NCBI RefSeq assembly: GCF_000147335.1
Contig: NC_014533.1
Coordinates: 806,001-870,000, forward strand
DNA length: 64,000 nucleotides
From: Gloeothece verrucosa PCC 7822
GTDB taxonomy: Bacteria; Cyanobacteriota; Cyanobacteriia; Cyanobacteriales; Microcystaceae
Direction: 5' to 3'
Positions 16,707 to 24,397 of this stretch are shown here, piece after piece. Position 1 is the first letter of the stretch; each line of letters begins with the position of its first letter. The notes below the pieces were generated by a model. The model did no database searches and was not told where the DNA came from. It saw only the letters and a list, made by a program, of their open reading frames with translations. Position numbers and translations under genes: made by a program.

Positions 16707-19013
16707 TTACATCCACATAGGGATAGGATTTAATTCCTCTTCTTTCAAAGGTTTTTTTAACCATCCCATCTTAACAGGAACATCATACAATCTTCCTGCT
16801 CCCAAGCGCTTCCACATATGGCGCATTCCTGGCACAATAACTTTAGCCACTCTTAAGCCAATATCAGGACGAGTTTGGTCTAAAACTAACAATTCCATTC
16901 CCTTATTTTCAACAATTTGCTGACAAAGTTTTACATCATTTAATAAATCATCACTCGCTAATGATAAATAATCCTTATTTTCTTTAGCCATCATTTGCAG
17001 ATCCGGCACTAAATAAGATTGATTAATTAAAGTTGCTGTTTGCCACCATTTAACAACCAATGGGTCAGCAAAAGGCGGATAATTTGTTGTTTCATTTTCT
17101 TCAGAAGATAAAACATTAGGTAATGTTTTATTTACCTCAGTTAAGGCGCGACTAATAGCAATTTTGGGGTCAAAATGCGCCCCATATCCTAATAAAATAT
17201 ACTCGACTTCTCTAAATTTTTTAGAACTAATAGCAGCAAAACAAGGAATATTCAAATCACTGGTAGTATCTAATACCCATAAATCTCTATTTAGACTTTT
17301 ATAATATTGCTTTAACTGTTGAAAATAAGAGTCATCAAAACTATCTAAATCAACTTGAGGTTTTGATAAGCGGTTATACCACCACGAGGCCACAGAATCC
17401 CGTTCTACTAATTCCATAAACCCTTGCAAAATCGCTTCTTCTATGGTATTGCCTGCGGCACATCCATTAGAATCAGCCCAACAATCTAAAGGTGCAGATT
17501 GAGGATACCCATAATAACAGTATGCAGTCGGTAAATATTTAAACTTTTGTTGAGCTAAAGACCATACAGGAGTCCAATCAATTACTCTTTTTTCATCAAA
17601 CGGTTCAGGAACTTTTTGAAACCACCCTTGACATTTCTCATTCCATTGTTCTCGGTTTTGATATTGTTGCTCACTAAAATTCATACAAGTATTAGGATGA
17701 ATTGCCTTTTCTCCCAATTGTTCATAACTATATTTTTCTCGAATTTCATCCCCCTGAAACACTCCAGAATAGCGCTCAATAGCTTCACAAAAGCCACTAG
17801 CCCTTCCTTGGCTATCTGTTCTGCCTTTTCCTGCACTTCTACCACCAATATTTTGACGTAAACCTTCTAAATCATCAAAAATATTACGAAAATGATGTTT
17901 AGCAATATAAGTATGAATTAATCCATTGCCGAGTATTTTATTTAATTCCCGCACAACTCCAGTAATAGGACTAATGTGATGTTGATGTTTCCTGAGAGTT
18001 TCTTCAGGAGAGCAACTCCGATGTCCTCCGTCTGTAGTATAAGTTTTCTTACGATGTCCTAAAACAACTGGTAAAGGTTTCTGATTTAATAGGCTGAAGA
18101 TTTTGCCACAGCTCGGACATTGAGGACGCTTAACGAGAATGTGATTTTGGGTTTGAAGCGTAAGAGTATCATAAGTGATGATAGTGCCTTCTAATTGCGG
18201 ATTTCTTTTTTGAATAATCCATTTAAAAACCTCTGTAGCTGCCATTGTAAGGGCAGTTTGCACTGTAGAAGCTAAAAAACCAGGGGTAGGAGTTATAGGC
18301 GTTGAAGTATTTTTATGTCTTTCAATAAACCCTTGTACCGGTCTATTATTACGCCATCGCTGTGCAAAACAGTCCCAACAGCCAGTTTTTTCAGGTTCAA
18401 ATAAAGGCCCTATCCATAACATTGTTCCTAAAGGTTTGACTAACATCCAAGGGGACTGAGACTTTAAAGCTTTTTGATTAAATTCATTTAATTCTGGGTA
18501 CAGATAGTCGTCGGTTAAAACTACGGTTAAATCTCCTTCATCAGCAACTTTAATATGTAAAGATTTTAAAATAGCAATGAAGTCATATTTTGAAACCGAG
18601 CCTAATACTTTTACATTTATTTTTGTTTTTTGTAATTGCTGGTGGGCTTTAATTGGAGAAATATTTAGATGGTGGCAAAAAATAACTAAATGAGAGGGGA
18701 GGGAGTCATCTTTTTCCAAAATACAACCCTGTTGTTCCAAGAAATATAGAGCTTTTTGGATATTGATACTAATATTAACAAGATTTTGAAAAAAGTTAGG
18801 AGGTTCTGGAGAACCAGGTAAGTTTTGCAGTAGCTCTAATTGAAGAATTTCAATAATTTCCTCAATACTTCGTTGACCATCAATCAAAGAAACTAAGTGA
18901 TAATAAAGAAGATCCTGAAGACAAAAAGAGTTTCTCTCGGCTACAAAAAATACTATGTTGGGTTCTAAAATTTCAACATAGTATGAAGGATTTAAATAAG
19001 GTTTTTTTAGCAT
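16707..19013 (-). CDS. TOMM cyclodehydratase: fused E1-like and YcaO domains (copy 2)
   Basis: This 768-residue paralogue of the gene at 7905-10166 has the same order: a leader-binding/E1-like half with CWDC and CPSC Cys pairs, TYTTDGGHRSCSPEETLRKHQHH, then a YcaO half with SAGKGRTDSQGRASG, EAIERYSG and CAAGNTIEEAILQGFMELVE. It ends NPIPMWM, close to the proline-containing tail of active YcaO enzymes and unlike copy 1. An IS abuts its stop codon, separating it from the rest of the cluster. Two copies could modify different residues or different precursors, or one could be a non-catalytic partner. Confidence 0.85.
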   Translation of the reverse strand: MLKKPYLNPSYYVEILEPNIVFFVAERNSFCLQDLLYYHLVSLIDGQRSIEEIIEILQLELLQNLPGSPEPPNFFQNLVNISINIQKALYFLEQQGCILEKDDSLPSHLVIFCHHLNISPIKAHQQLQKTKINVKVLGSVSKYDFIAILKSLHIKVADEGDLTVVLTDDYLYPELNEFNQKALKSQSPWMLVKPLGTMLWIGPLFEPEKTGCWDCFAQRWRNNRPVQGFIERHKNTSTPITPTPGFLASTVQTALTMAATEVFKWIIQKRNPQLEGTIITYDTLTLQTQNHILVKRPQCPSCGKIFSLLNQKPLPVVLGHRKKTYTTDGGHRSCSPEETLRKHQHHISPITGVVRELNKILGNGLIHTYIAKHHFRNIFDDLEGLRQNIGGRSAGKGRTDSQGRASGFCEAIERYSGVFQGDEIREKYSYEQLGEKAIHPNTCMNFSEQQYQNREQWNEKCQGWFQKVPEPFDEKRVIDWTPVWSLAQQKFKYLPTAYCYYGYPQSAPLDCWADSNGCAAGNTIEEAILQGFMELVERDSVASWWYNRLSKPQVDLDSFDDSYFQQLKQYYKSLNRDLWVLDTTSDLNIPCFAAISSKKFREVEYILLGYGAHFDPKIAISRALTEVNKTLPNVLSSEENETTNYPPFADPLVVKWWQTATLINQSYLVPDLQMMAKENKDYLSLASDDLLNDVKLCQQIVENKGMELLVLDQTRPDIGLRVAKVIVPGMRHMWKRLGAGRLYDVPVKMGWLKKPLKEEELNPIPMWM

Positions 19014-19070
19014 TTTTTTAACTTTACTAGTTTTTACTCTTGTTGATTCTTGAAATATTACTGGTATAGC

Positions 19071-19162
19071 TCAAAACTGTTGTTGCTCAATTTTTTCTAA
19101 ATGAATCAATGCCGGATGTCCCCCTATCATTTCCATTATTTGTTTTACTTCTTCCTCATTTG
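19071..19162 (-). pseudogene. Short relic of an AAA-like ATPase
   Basis: Reading leftwards gives EEEVKQIMEMIGGHPALIHL, followed by a few residues and a stop. 'E.V...M..IGGHP.L..LAL' is the lid-region motif of the cyanobacterial AAA_35 group. Only about 30 codons survive and an upstream stop interrupts the frame. Confidence 0.4.
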
Positions 19163-19195
19163 TCTAGTTTAACAGATCCGAGCCGAAAATCCCCG

Positions 19196-19265
19196 CACTC
19201 GCAATAGCATTAAATCTCATTTAATTATAAATAACAACAACAATAGCGTTGTACTGTTGCGAGTG
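19196..19265. repeat. Inverted repeat in intergenic DNA
   Basis: CACTCGCAA (19196-19204) is repeated inverted as TTGCGAGTG (19257-19265), with a further small hairpin ACAAC-AATAGC-GTTGT inside. It lies upstream of YcaO copy 2 (start 19013). It could be a regulatory or mobile remnant; nothing else is seen between 19163 and 19443. Confidence 0.35.
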
Positions 19266-19634
19266 TTAGTCATATCTCGTTTTATTCTTAAGTAAAAGTT
19301 AAATACTTTAAAATACAGAGAATTAAAGCTGTTAATTTTTCGGTAACAGCCTCAGAAGAAGTAACACAAATTATGGATACTCAGCAGTTAATACTTCACT
19401 CTTCTAGTTTCGATAAATTATTATTACTTCAGTTACATTTCTTCAGGGCTATTTCATTCTAGATGGTAGAATATTGAGGTAAAATAGAGATAACGAGAAT
19501 CAGCTTCTCAAGAAAGCTGAAAAAATTAGAGGATATTGGGGAGTGGAAAATCGTGTTCATTATATCAGAGATGTTACTTTTGGAGAAGATCGTTCTCGAA
19601 CCCGAATTGGTTTTCTTCTTTCTTTGTGGGCAAT

Positions 19635-20835
19635 TAAGCTGCTACGCAGCTAAATTGCATAAACAGAATTTCCTTTATTTTTAATTTTGCGTCTCCATTT
19701 AATAATAAGTTCTCCTTGATTTAATAATTTATCTAATAAAAATTTCAATTGTTCAACTGACTCAAATAATTTATTAGCAATATATTCTTTTGCAGAATGC
19801 CACACTAATTCCATTAAATTATAATCTGGACTATAAGGAGGCAAAAATTCTAGCCTTATATTTGGCATTTGTTTTTCGATTTGAGCTAAAATTTCTTTTT
19901 TTTTATGAAAAGAAGCGTTATCAAGAATGACAATTATCTTTGGACCTAATTGAACAAATTTATCAGCTTGATTTCCTTCTATAACCCATTCGCTTAATAC
20001 AAATTCGTTTAAACTAACCATCTGTTCGTAAAAAGTTATAGCATTTCCTTTCTCAATAAAATAAGCTAATCTTTTTTTATCTGTATATCGCAATCCTCCC
20101 ATTACATTAACCCTTCCTCTTCTTCTTTGTCCTGCTACTTTTCTTCTTGTCCCTTTTTTAGACCATTGTTTTCGTCTAATCACTCGTAAACTAAAGCCCG
20201 CTTCATCCCAAAACCATATTTGACATGAATTTGGCTTGAAAATGCTTATTTTTATATACTCTTGTAATTTTTCTTTAAATGCTTCTCTTAACACAGGATT
20301 TTGCTTATCTTCTAAGCTATATTTAGCCCAAAGGTAAACGTACTTTTTTTTCTGTAAAATCCTCCTTACTTGTGAGCCGCTTAAACAAATTCCCGTTTCT
20401 TTTTCTAAATAGCTTGCTAATCTTGCTGCTGTCCAACGTCCAAATTCATAACCCAACTCTTCGGGATTTTTTTCAATTACAGCTAAAAGTAAATTAATAT
20501 ATTCGTCAGTCACTTTTTTAAAATTTCCTTGATTTCTTTTATCAATAAAACTTTCTAAGTTATCTGGATCACCATGAATAGCCCAATAAGCTACTGTTCG
20601 ATAAGCTATTCCTAAAAATTGACTAATCTCATGGTAAGTTTTGCCATCATCCATTAATAATATTATCAATACTCGTTCTCTCACATGAGGACATTGGCTT
20701 TCTCGTAAAGTTTTTTGTAATTTTTCTTTTTGCTCCAAAGATAAAAAAACTTTTCGCTGGCACTTCCGACTCCTCCAAACTCGTTTGCTATTATGTTACT
20801 ATCTCTATTTTATGCACATAAGCTGCATAGCAGCT
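19635..20835. mobile_element. IS630 family element, apparently intact (copy A)
   Basis: Ends AGCTGCTACGCAGCT and the inverted AGCTGCTATGCAGCT are each nearly palindromic themselves. A TA dinucleotide flanks both sides, the typical target of IS630/Tc1-type elements. It encodes one transposase (19650-20738). Copy B lies at 56835-58023. Confidence 0.85.
19650..20738 (-). CDS. IS630 family transposase (copy A)
   Basis: The 362-residue protein has an N-terminal helix-turn-helix region (GKTYHEISQFLGIAYRTVAYW) and a DDE domain: IWFWDEAGFSLRVIRRKQWS (first Asp), VILDNASFHKKKEI (second Asp), LEFLPPYSPDYNLMELVWHS (last acidic residue). It cuts and joins element ends at TA sites. It is complete and closely similar over its length to copy B at 56848-57960. 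Confidence 0.9.
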   Translation of the reverse strand: MEQKEKLQKTLRESQCPHVRERVLIILLMDDGKTYHEISQFLGIAYRTVAYWAIHGDPDNLESFIDKRNQGNFKKVTDEYINLLLAVIEKNPEELGYEFGRWTAARLASYLEKETGICLSGSQVRRILQKKKYVYLWAKYSLEDKQNPVLREAFKEKLQEYIKISIFKPNSCQIWFWDEAGFSLRVIRRKQWSKKGTRRKVAGQRRRGRVNVMGGLRYTDKKRLAYFIEKGNAITFYEQMVSLNEFVLSEWVIEGNQADKFVQLGPKIIVILDNASFHKKKEILAQIEKQMPNIRLEFLPPYSPDYNLMELVWHSAKEYIANKLFESVEQLKFLLDKLLNQGELIIKWRRKIKNKGNSVYAI

Positions 20836-21012
20836 TACCAGAAATTTAGCCATCAATCTCTACCGAGAAGCCGGATTTACTAACATGGCCAAAGCACGGA
20901 GATATTGTGGTTATGGACTGAAGCATATTTTGACACTTTTTAGAATGAAATAGCCCTGGATGCCTATCAGAATTGAGTCTTCCAAGTCTTCCAGATAAAA
21001 AGAGGTTTTAAA

Positions 21013-21969
21013 ATGTGTAAGGATAAAGCGATTAACTATCTTAGTAGTATTGGATTTAATGCCATTCAATTACCAATGGAAGGAATTAACCCTCTTCTTC
21101 TCATGCGTATGCGTGACAGTGATTATTTGGAAGCGTTAGGCTCTATTCTTGATCTGATAGAACCTTTTACCCCAAGGCTGACACCTGATATTAAAACCGA
21201 TTGTCAAGTTAAAGATCCACATCTTGAAGGACTTGTTACCGATAGTTTTGGGTTTGAGTTTGGCACAGAGATTATCAATGGAATTCTTCAGCAATTCGGC
21301 ATCAAGAATGACATTCTCAAAGACTTTGGTTTTAGCTATGAAACAGTTCGGAAAGTTAAATTTTCCTTTGACAATATTCTTTGCGATGCAACCACAGTCG
21401 GACAACTCGCCAGATATTTGCGAACAGGGCAAACTGTCGACGCACCGGAATTTGGGGAAGAACTAAAGATAAATTCTCAAAAAATTCAAGAAGAGGATAA
21501 ATTTCTTCCTCCCATACAACGAGGATTAAGGCATCCGCATCTTTTGTTTTCTGTCGTTGTTAAAACACTGAAATCGAATAGCTTTAGTGTTTCGGCATAC
21601 GATGACAAAGAGGTGAAAGTTAATCTTGATATTCCAATATCAAAAGGAGTTTTGGCAGGAGTGAATTATGAAGCTTCCAGGAAATCTGAAAATGTGGTTA
21701 CTTTTAAAGGAAACAAACACCTAATTTTTGGGGTGCAAATTGCGCCCCTGTGGATTGAAGAGAAGGGAGGAATGTTAATTTTCAAATATGGTTCTCCCCA
21801 TAACGCTGATGGTTTTACAGGAGAGCTATTTGATGCACCAGAAAATGCAGGTATTCATCCTCTTTTTCCAGAGGATACGCAAGTCAAGAAAGATGGTAAA
21901 GAAGTTAAATTAGTCAATCTAAATCAGGGAAACCCAATCAAGCAGGTGATAATCCCAGGCCAAAAGTGA
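21013..21969 (+). CDS. Bacterial gasdermin-like pore-forming protein
   Basis: The 318-residue protein matches what I know of bacterial gasdermins. The N-terminus is MCKDKAINYLSSIGFNAIQL, followed by PMEGINPLLL and an acidic stretch before LG. A Cys right after Met is the position palmitoylated in characterised bacterial gasdermins, and 'GF...LP..GI.PL.L' is the usual start pattern. Later VVVKTLKSNSFSVSAYDDKE, VNLDIPISKGVLAGVNYEAS and VTFKGNKHLIFGVQIAPLWI match the beta-rich membrane-insertion core. Such proteins are kept inactive by a short C-terminal peptide, cut by a neighbouring protease during phage defence. A ribosome site AGAGG precedes the ATG. The gene is flanked by IS remnants on both sides and no protease gene is visible nearby. 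Confidence 0.75.
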   Translation: MCKDKAINYLSSIGFNAIQLPMEGINPLLLMRMRDSDYLEALGSILDLIEPFTPRLTPDIKTDCQVKDPHLEGLVTDSFGFEFGTEIINGILQQFGIKNDILKDFGFSYETVRKVKFSFDNILCDATTVGQLARYLRTGQTVDAPEFGEELKINSQKIQEEDKFLPPIQRGLRHPHLLFSVVVKTLKSNSFSVSAYDDKEVKVNLDIPISKGVLAGVNYEASRKSENVVTFKGNKHLIFGVQIAPLWIEEKGGMLIFKYGSPHNADGFTGELFDAPENAGIHPLFPEDTQVKKDGKEVKLVNLNQGNPIKQVIIPGQK

Positions 21970-22228
21970 TTAAGCTCAAAAAAAAGTCCTCTCGTCTTCG
22001 ATTAATTCTAATACTCGTTCTCTCTGGGCTTTAACAATATCATCCGCCTTGACTCTTGCATTCGCCCAAAAGTCATAAGTTGCCGGCATCGCGGCTGGAC
22101 TTCTACAAGCTTGGGGAATACTTGATTCGATTTGGTGCCGCCAAATCTTCCACTATAGTTACTCATCGATTGTTCAGTCTTCTATCCCCTAAGTTCGCCC
22201 ATTTCAATTCTTCAGTAGCCCAACTCAT
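21970..22228 (-). pseudogene. IS4/Tn5-like transposase N-terminal remnant
   Basis: Read leftwards from an ATG at 22228: MSWATEELKWANLGDRRLNN, a stop, VTIVEDLAA, then in shifted frames fragments like IPQA and TYDFWANARVKADDIVKAQR, then ERVLELIEDERTFF. This is the DNA-binding N-terminal domain of Tn5-type transposases. The remnant ends exactly where the gasdermin gene stops, so an IS has invaded or deleted what followed that gene. Confidence 0.65.
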
Positions 22229-22320
22229 GGCTCTCCTCTAATCTTTTCTTCTTCCTCTTACTTTACCTCGGTTAACATTTAATAATAATTTGTATTATTC
22301 AAATTTCAGGAGTTAAAAAC

Positions 22321-23403
22321 ATGAAAATTGTTACCTGCAAAAACGGTCTTAGTCCGAAGAAGTCTTTCAGACGATATTTGATAGTCCCCTTGCTTTCATT
22401 GGCATTTCTCTTTACAGTCGTCACCCACGCTGTTGCGCTGAATGACACCGTAGCTTGTCCCAGTTCTAAAGATGGGATAACCACTATTAACAAAGGAACA
22501 ATTAAGGCTATCACCACAGACCAATCGAGTTTACAAGTTCAGTGCCAAAATTCTCAATTAATAACCATTTCTGTCAAAAAGCCAGAGCTTCAAGCAATTT
22601 TGCGGGGATTTTCTGTTGGCGATTTCGTTAATCTTGATTACGATACGGCTAACGAGCTTAAAAGTGTTTCTGTGGTGATATCATTTGTGAATGGGCCACT
22701 ACGTTTAGTCACTCTTGTAGTTACTGGATTGTTGCTTTATATCATCACTTTTCTGATGGTAAAAGTAACTGGAAAGAACTTAAATGATATCTTTGTTGGT
22801 CAAGACAAACGACTTAGTAATTCCAAGTCTCAAATGGCAATCTGGTTTTTTGTTTTTCTAGTGAGCTATGTCTCATTAAATGCTTTGCGTGCCATAAATG
22901 GTGGGCTTGGATTTGTTGGGGGAATTGACATCCCTCAGAACCTTTTGCTTTTATCGGGAGTAAGTGTTTTGACTTACGGGGGAGCAAAAGTTATTACTCA
23001 AACTCAAGTTAACAGCAAACCAGGTAGTAAGCCAGATGCTTCTGATAATGCAGGTCTTAAAGATTTTGTCACTGACGATGCTGGTAATACGGACTTTGGC
23101 GACCTCCAAATGAGTTTTATCACTCTCCTTGCCGTTGTCGTTTATCTGTTACAGTTATTTAATTTTCTAGGTACCCTCGAACTTCACCGTTTGGTGACAT
23201 TACCTGATGTAGATACGACGATACTGTCCATTTTTGGTCTTAGTCAAGGGGCATATCTTACGAAAAAAGCTGCTGTAGCTACTGGAGCGAATGCCGATCT
23301 CGGAGTTACGGACGATCGCACGACGCAATCGCATCCAGGAGTTACAACGCCAACTCAAACGGTTGATGGAGCAGGGGCAGGCTCAACCGAAGCGGAGGAG
23401 TAG
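22321..23403 (+). CDS. Polytopic membrane protein with signal peptide, unknown function
   Basis: The 360-residue protein starts with a signal peptide (hydrophobic YLIVPLLSLAFLFTVVTHAV, then ALA-type cleavage near residue 40). A small extracytoplasmic domain of about 80 residues follows, then membrane segments around LRLVTLVVTGLLLYIITFLM, MAIWFFVFLVSYVSLNAL, NLLLLSGVSVLTYGGAKVIT and MSFITLLAVVVYLLQLFNFL. The segment DKRLSNSKSQMAIW recurs in bacterial membrane proteins of unknown role. The C-terminal tail is Thr/Gly-rich. AGGAG lies just upstream of the ATG. It follows the gasdermin on the same strand, separated by an IS remnant; a shared function is conjecture. Confidence 0.7.
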   Translation: MKIVTCKNGLSPKKSFRRYLIVPLLSLAFLFTVVTHAVALNDTVACPSSKDGITTINKGTIKAITTDQSSLQVQCQNSQLITISVKKPELQAILRGFSVGDFVNLDYDTANELKSVSVVISFVNGPLRLVTLVVTGLLLYIITFLMVKVTGKNLNDIFVGQDKRLSNSKSQMAIWFFVFLVSYVSLNALRAINGGLGFVGGIDIPQNLLLLSGVSVLTYGGAKVITQTQVNSKPGSKPDASDNAGLKDFVTDDAGNTDFGDLQMSFITLLAVVVYLLQLFNFLGTLELHRLVTLPDVDTTILSIFGLSQGAYLTKKAAVATGANADLGVTDDRTTQSHPGVTTPTQTVDGAGAGSTEAEE

Positions 23404-23745
23404 GGGAGGTTCGACAGTTAATAGTCCACTAACTACTTCCGATCACGAAGTGGCGCTCCGCGATCGGCTGTTACTGGTTCAGTTGCAGCAACAACTACAT
23501 GAGTTGATGGACAGGTTTGAGCGACTTGAAAGAGAAGTCAAAGGGGGACAAAATTCTTTGGCGGCAACCGTTTTCTTTCTCTGACCCCCCCAAGTGATCC
23601 GTCTAGTTGTGTACAAAGTTTTTCTAGGTTTCTTGATATTTTCAATAAGATATATGTGGCTAAAGGATAGCTCTCCCATAGAAATGCTACGATCCATAAA
23701 AACTACCAAGTTGGCGATTACCTTCTTTAAATAAGATTTAACCTC
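23404..23745. other. Intergenic region, possible unannotated tail
   Basis: A plus-strand frame beginning inside the preceding gene (about 23291) stays open to 23584 and encodes a Gln/Leu/Arg-rich coiled-coil-like stretch (LLLVQLQQQLHELMDRFERL). It overlaps the membrane protein gene by over 100 bp, so I do not call it a gene; it may reflect a frameshifted C-terminal extension. The rest up to 23745 shows nothing beyond the antitoxin promoter region. Confidence 0.3.
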
Positions 23746-23964
23746 ATGGCTAAATTAGATATAGCTCAAGCTAAATCCAATCTTTCAAAACTTCTTGATT
23801 TGGCTATTCAAGGAGAAGAAATTGTTATTACTCAAGACGACCAACCCGTAGCCAAAATCTCCCCGGTCAAACGACCATTAAAACGAGGAAGTGCAAAGGG
23901 GAAAGTATGGATGAGCGATGATTTTGATGACCCTCTTGAAGATTTTCAGGAATATATGGAATGA
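23746..23964 (+). CDS. Phd/YefM family antitoxin
   Basis: The 72-residue protein MAKLDIAQAKSNLSKLLDLA, then QGEEIVITQDDQPVAKISP, is a Phd/YefM-type DNA-binding N-terminal domain. Its acidic C-terminal tail (DDFDDPLEDFQEYME) would wrap the toxin. The stop overlaps the start of the PIN toxin gene (ATGA), the usual arrangement for a cotranscribed, autoregulated pair. Confidence 0.9.
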   Translation: MAKLDIAQAKSNLSKLLDLAIQGEEIVITQDDQPVAKISPVKRPLKRGSAKGKVWMSDDFDDPLEDFQEYME

Positions 23965-24344
23965 ATTTATTATTAGACACACATATATTTCTTTGGTTTG
24001 TTAACGATGAGCCCAAATTAAGCGATCCCCTCAAAGATTTAATTGAAGATGAAAACAATTTTAGTTATCTCAGTGTCGCAAGTCTTTGGGAAATGTCGAT
24101 TAAGTATAACCTTGGGAAGTTAACGTTAGCTCCTTCATATCAAGAATTTGTTGAGAGGGAAGTAAACCAAAGTCGTGTGATTTTACTTAATATTAAGTTA
24201 GAACATCTTAAAATTAATGCTTCTTTACCGTTTCATCACAGAGATCCTTTTGACCGTATCATTATTTCTCAAGCTATGGCGGAAAATTTTCCGCTCATTA
24301 CAGTTGATTCAGTTTTTCATCAATATTCTATCATGCTTATTTAA
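23961..24344 (+). CDS. VapC-like PIN domain toxin
   Basis: The 127-residue PIN-domain ribonuclease has the acidic residues expected: LLLDTHIFLWF (first Asp), SVASLWEMSIK (Glu), HHRDPFDRIIISQA (Asp pair) and ITVDSVF (last Asp). It cleaves RNA when freed from its antitoxin. The start overlaps the upstream antitoxin stop by 4 bp. It is complete. Confidence 0.9.
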   Translation: MNLLLDTHIFLWFVNDEPKLSDPLKDLIEDENNFSYLSVASLWEMSIKYNLGKLTLAPSYQEFVEREVNQSRVILLNIKLEHLKINASLPFHHRDPFDRIIISQAMAENFPLITVDSVFHQYSIMLI

Positions 24345-24397
24345 AGTTCATAGCGATCTCATCCCATCACAGATAATAATCAATCGCATGGGTTCAG

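Larger units (their letters stand above)
19511..20953 (+). pseudogene. ISAs1 transposase C-terminal fragment, interrupted
   Basis: The left part reads KKAEKIRGYWGVENRVHYIR, DVTFGEDRSR and LLSLWAI up to 19632. The right part (20838-20953) reads RNLAINLYREAGFTNMAKAR, then RYCGYGLKHILTLFRMK and stop. Both match the conserved end of ISAs1 (H-repeat) transposases. The N-terminal two thirds of the enzyme are missing. Confidence 0.7.
19444..20958. mobile_element. ISAs1 family remnant carrying a nested IS630 element
   Basis: CAGGGCTATTTCATTCTA at 19444-19461 is the inverted copy of TAGAATGAAATAGCCCTG at 20941-20958, giving the two ends of one element. Between them only the C-terminal part of an ISAs1-type transposase remains. 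An IS630 element (19635-20835) is inserted in it, with TA at 19633-19634 and 20836-20837. Removing the insert and one TA restores the frame WAITRNLAINLYREAG. Confidence 0.75.

Noticed and set aside
21966..22034. GTG-started 22-codon hydrophobic peptide overlapping the gasdermin stop (GTGA), signal-peptide-like
   Set aside because: The opposite strand reads as a Tn5-type transposase remnant (TYDFWANARVKADDI...), so the hydrophobic peptide is most simply an antisense shadow.
23291..23584. 97-codon plus-strand frame overlapping the end of the membrane protein gene
   Set aside because: It overlaps the upstream gene by over 100 bp and has no ribosome site; composition is low-complexity Gln/Arg/Leu. 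Possible frameshifted tail, but not supported as a gene.
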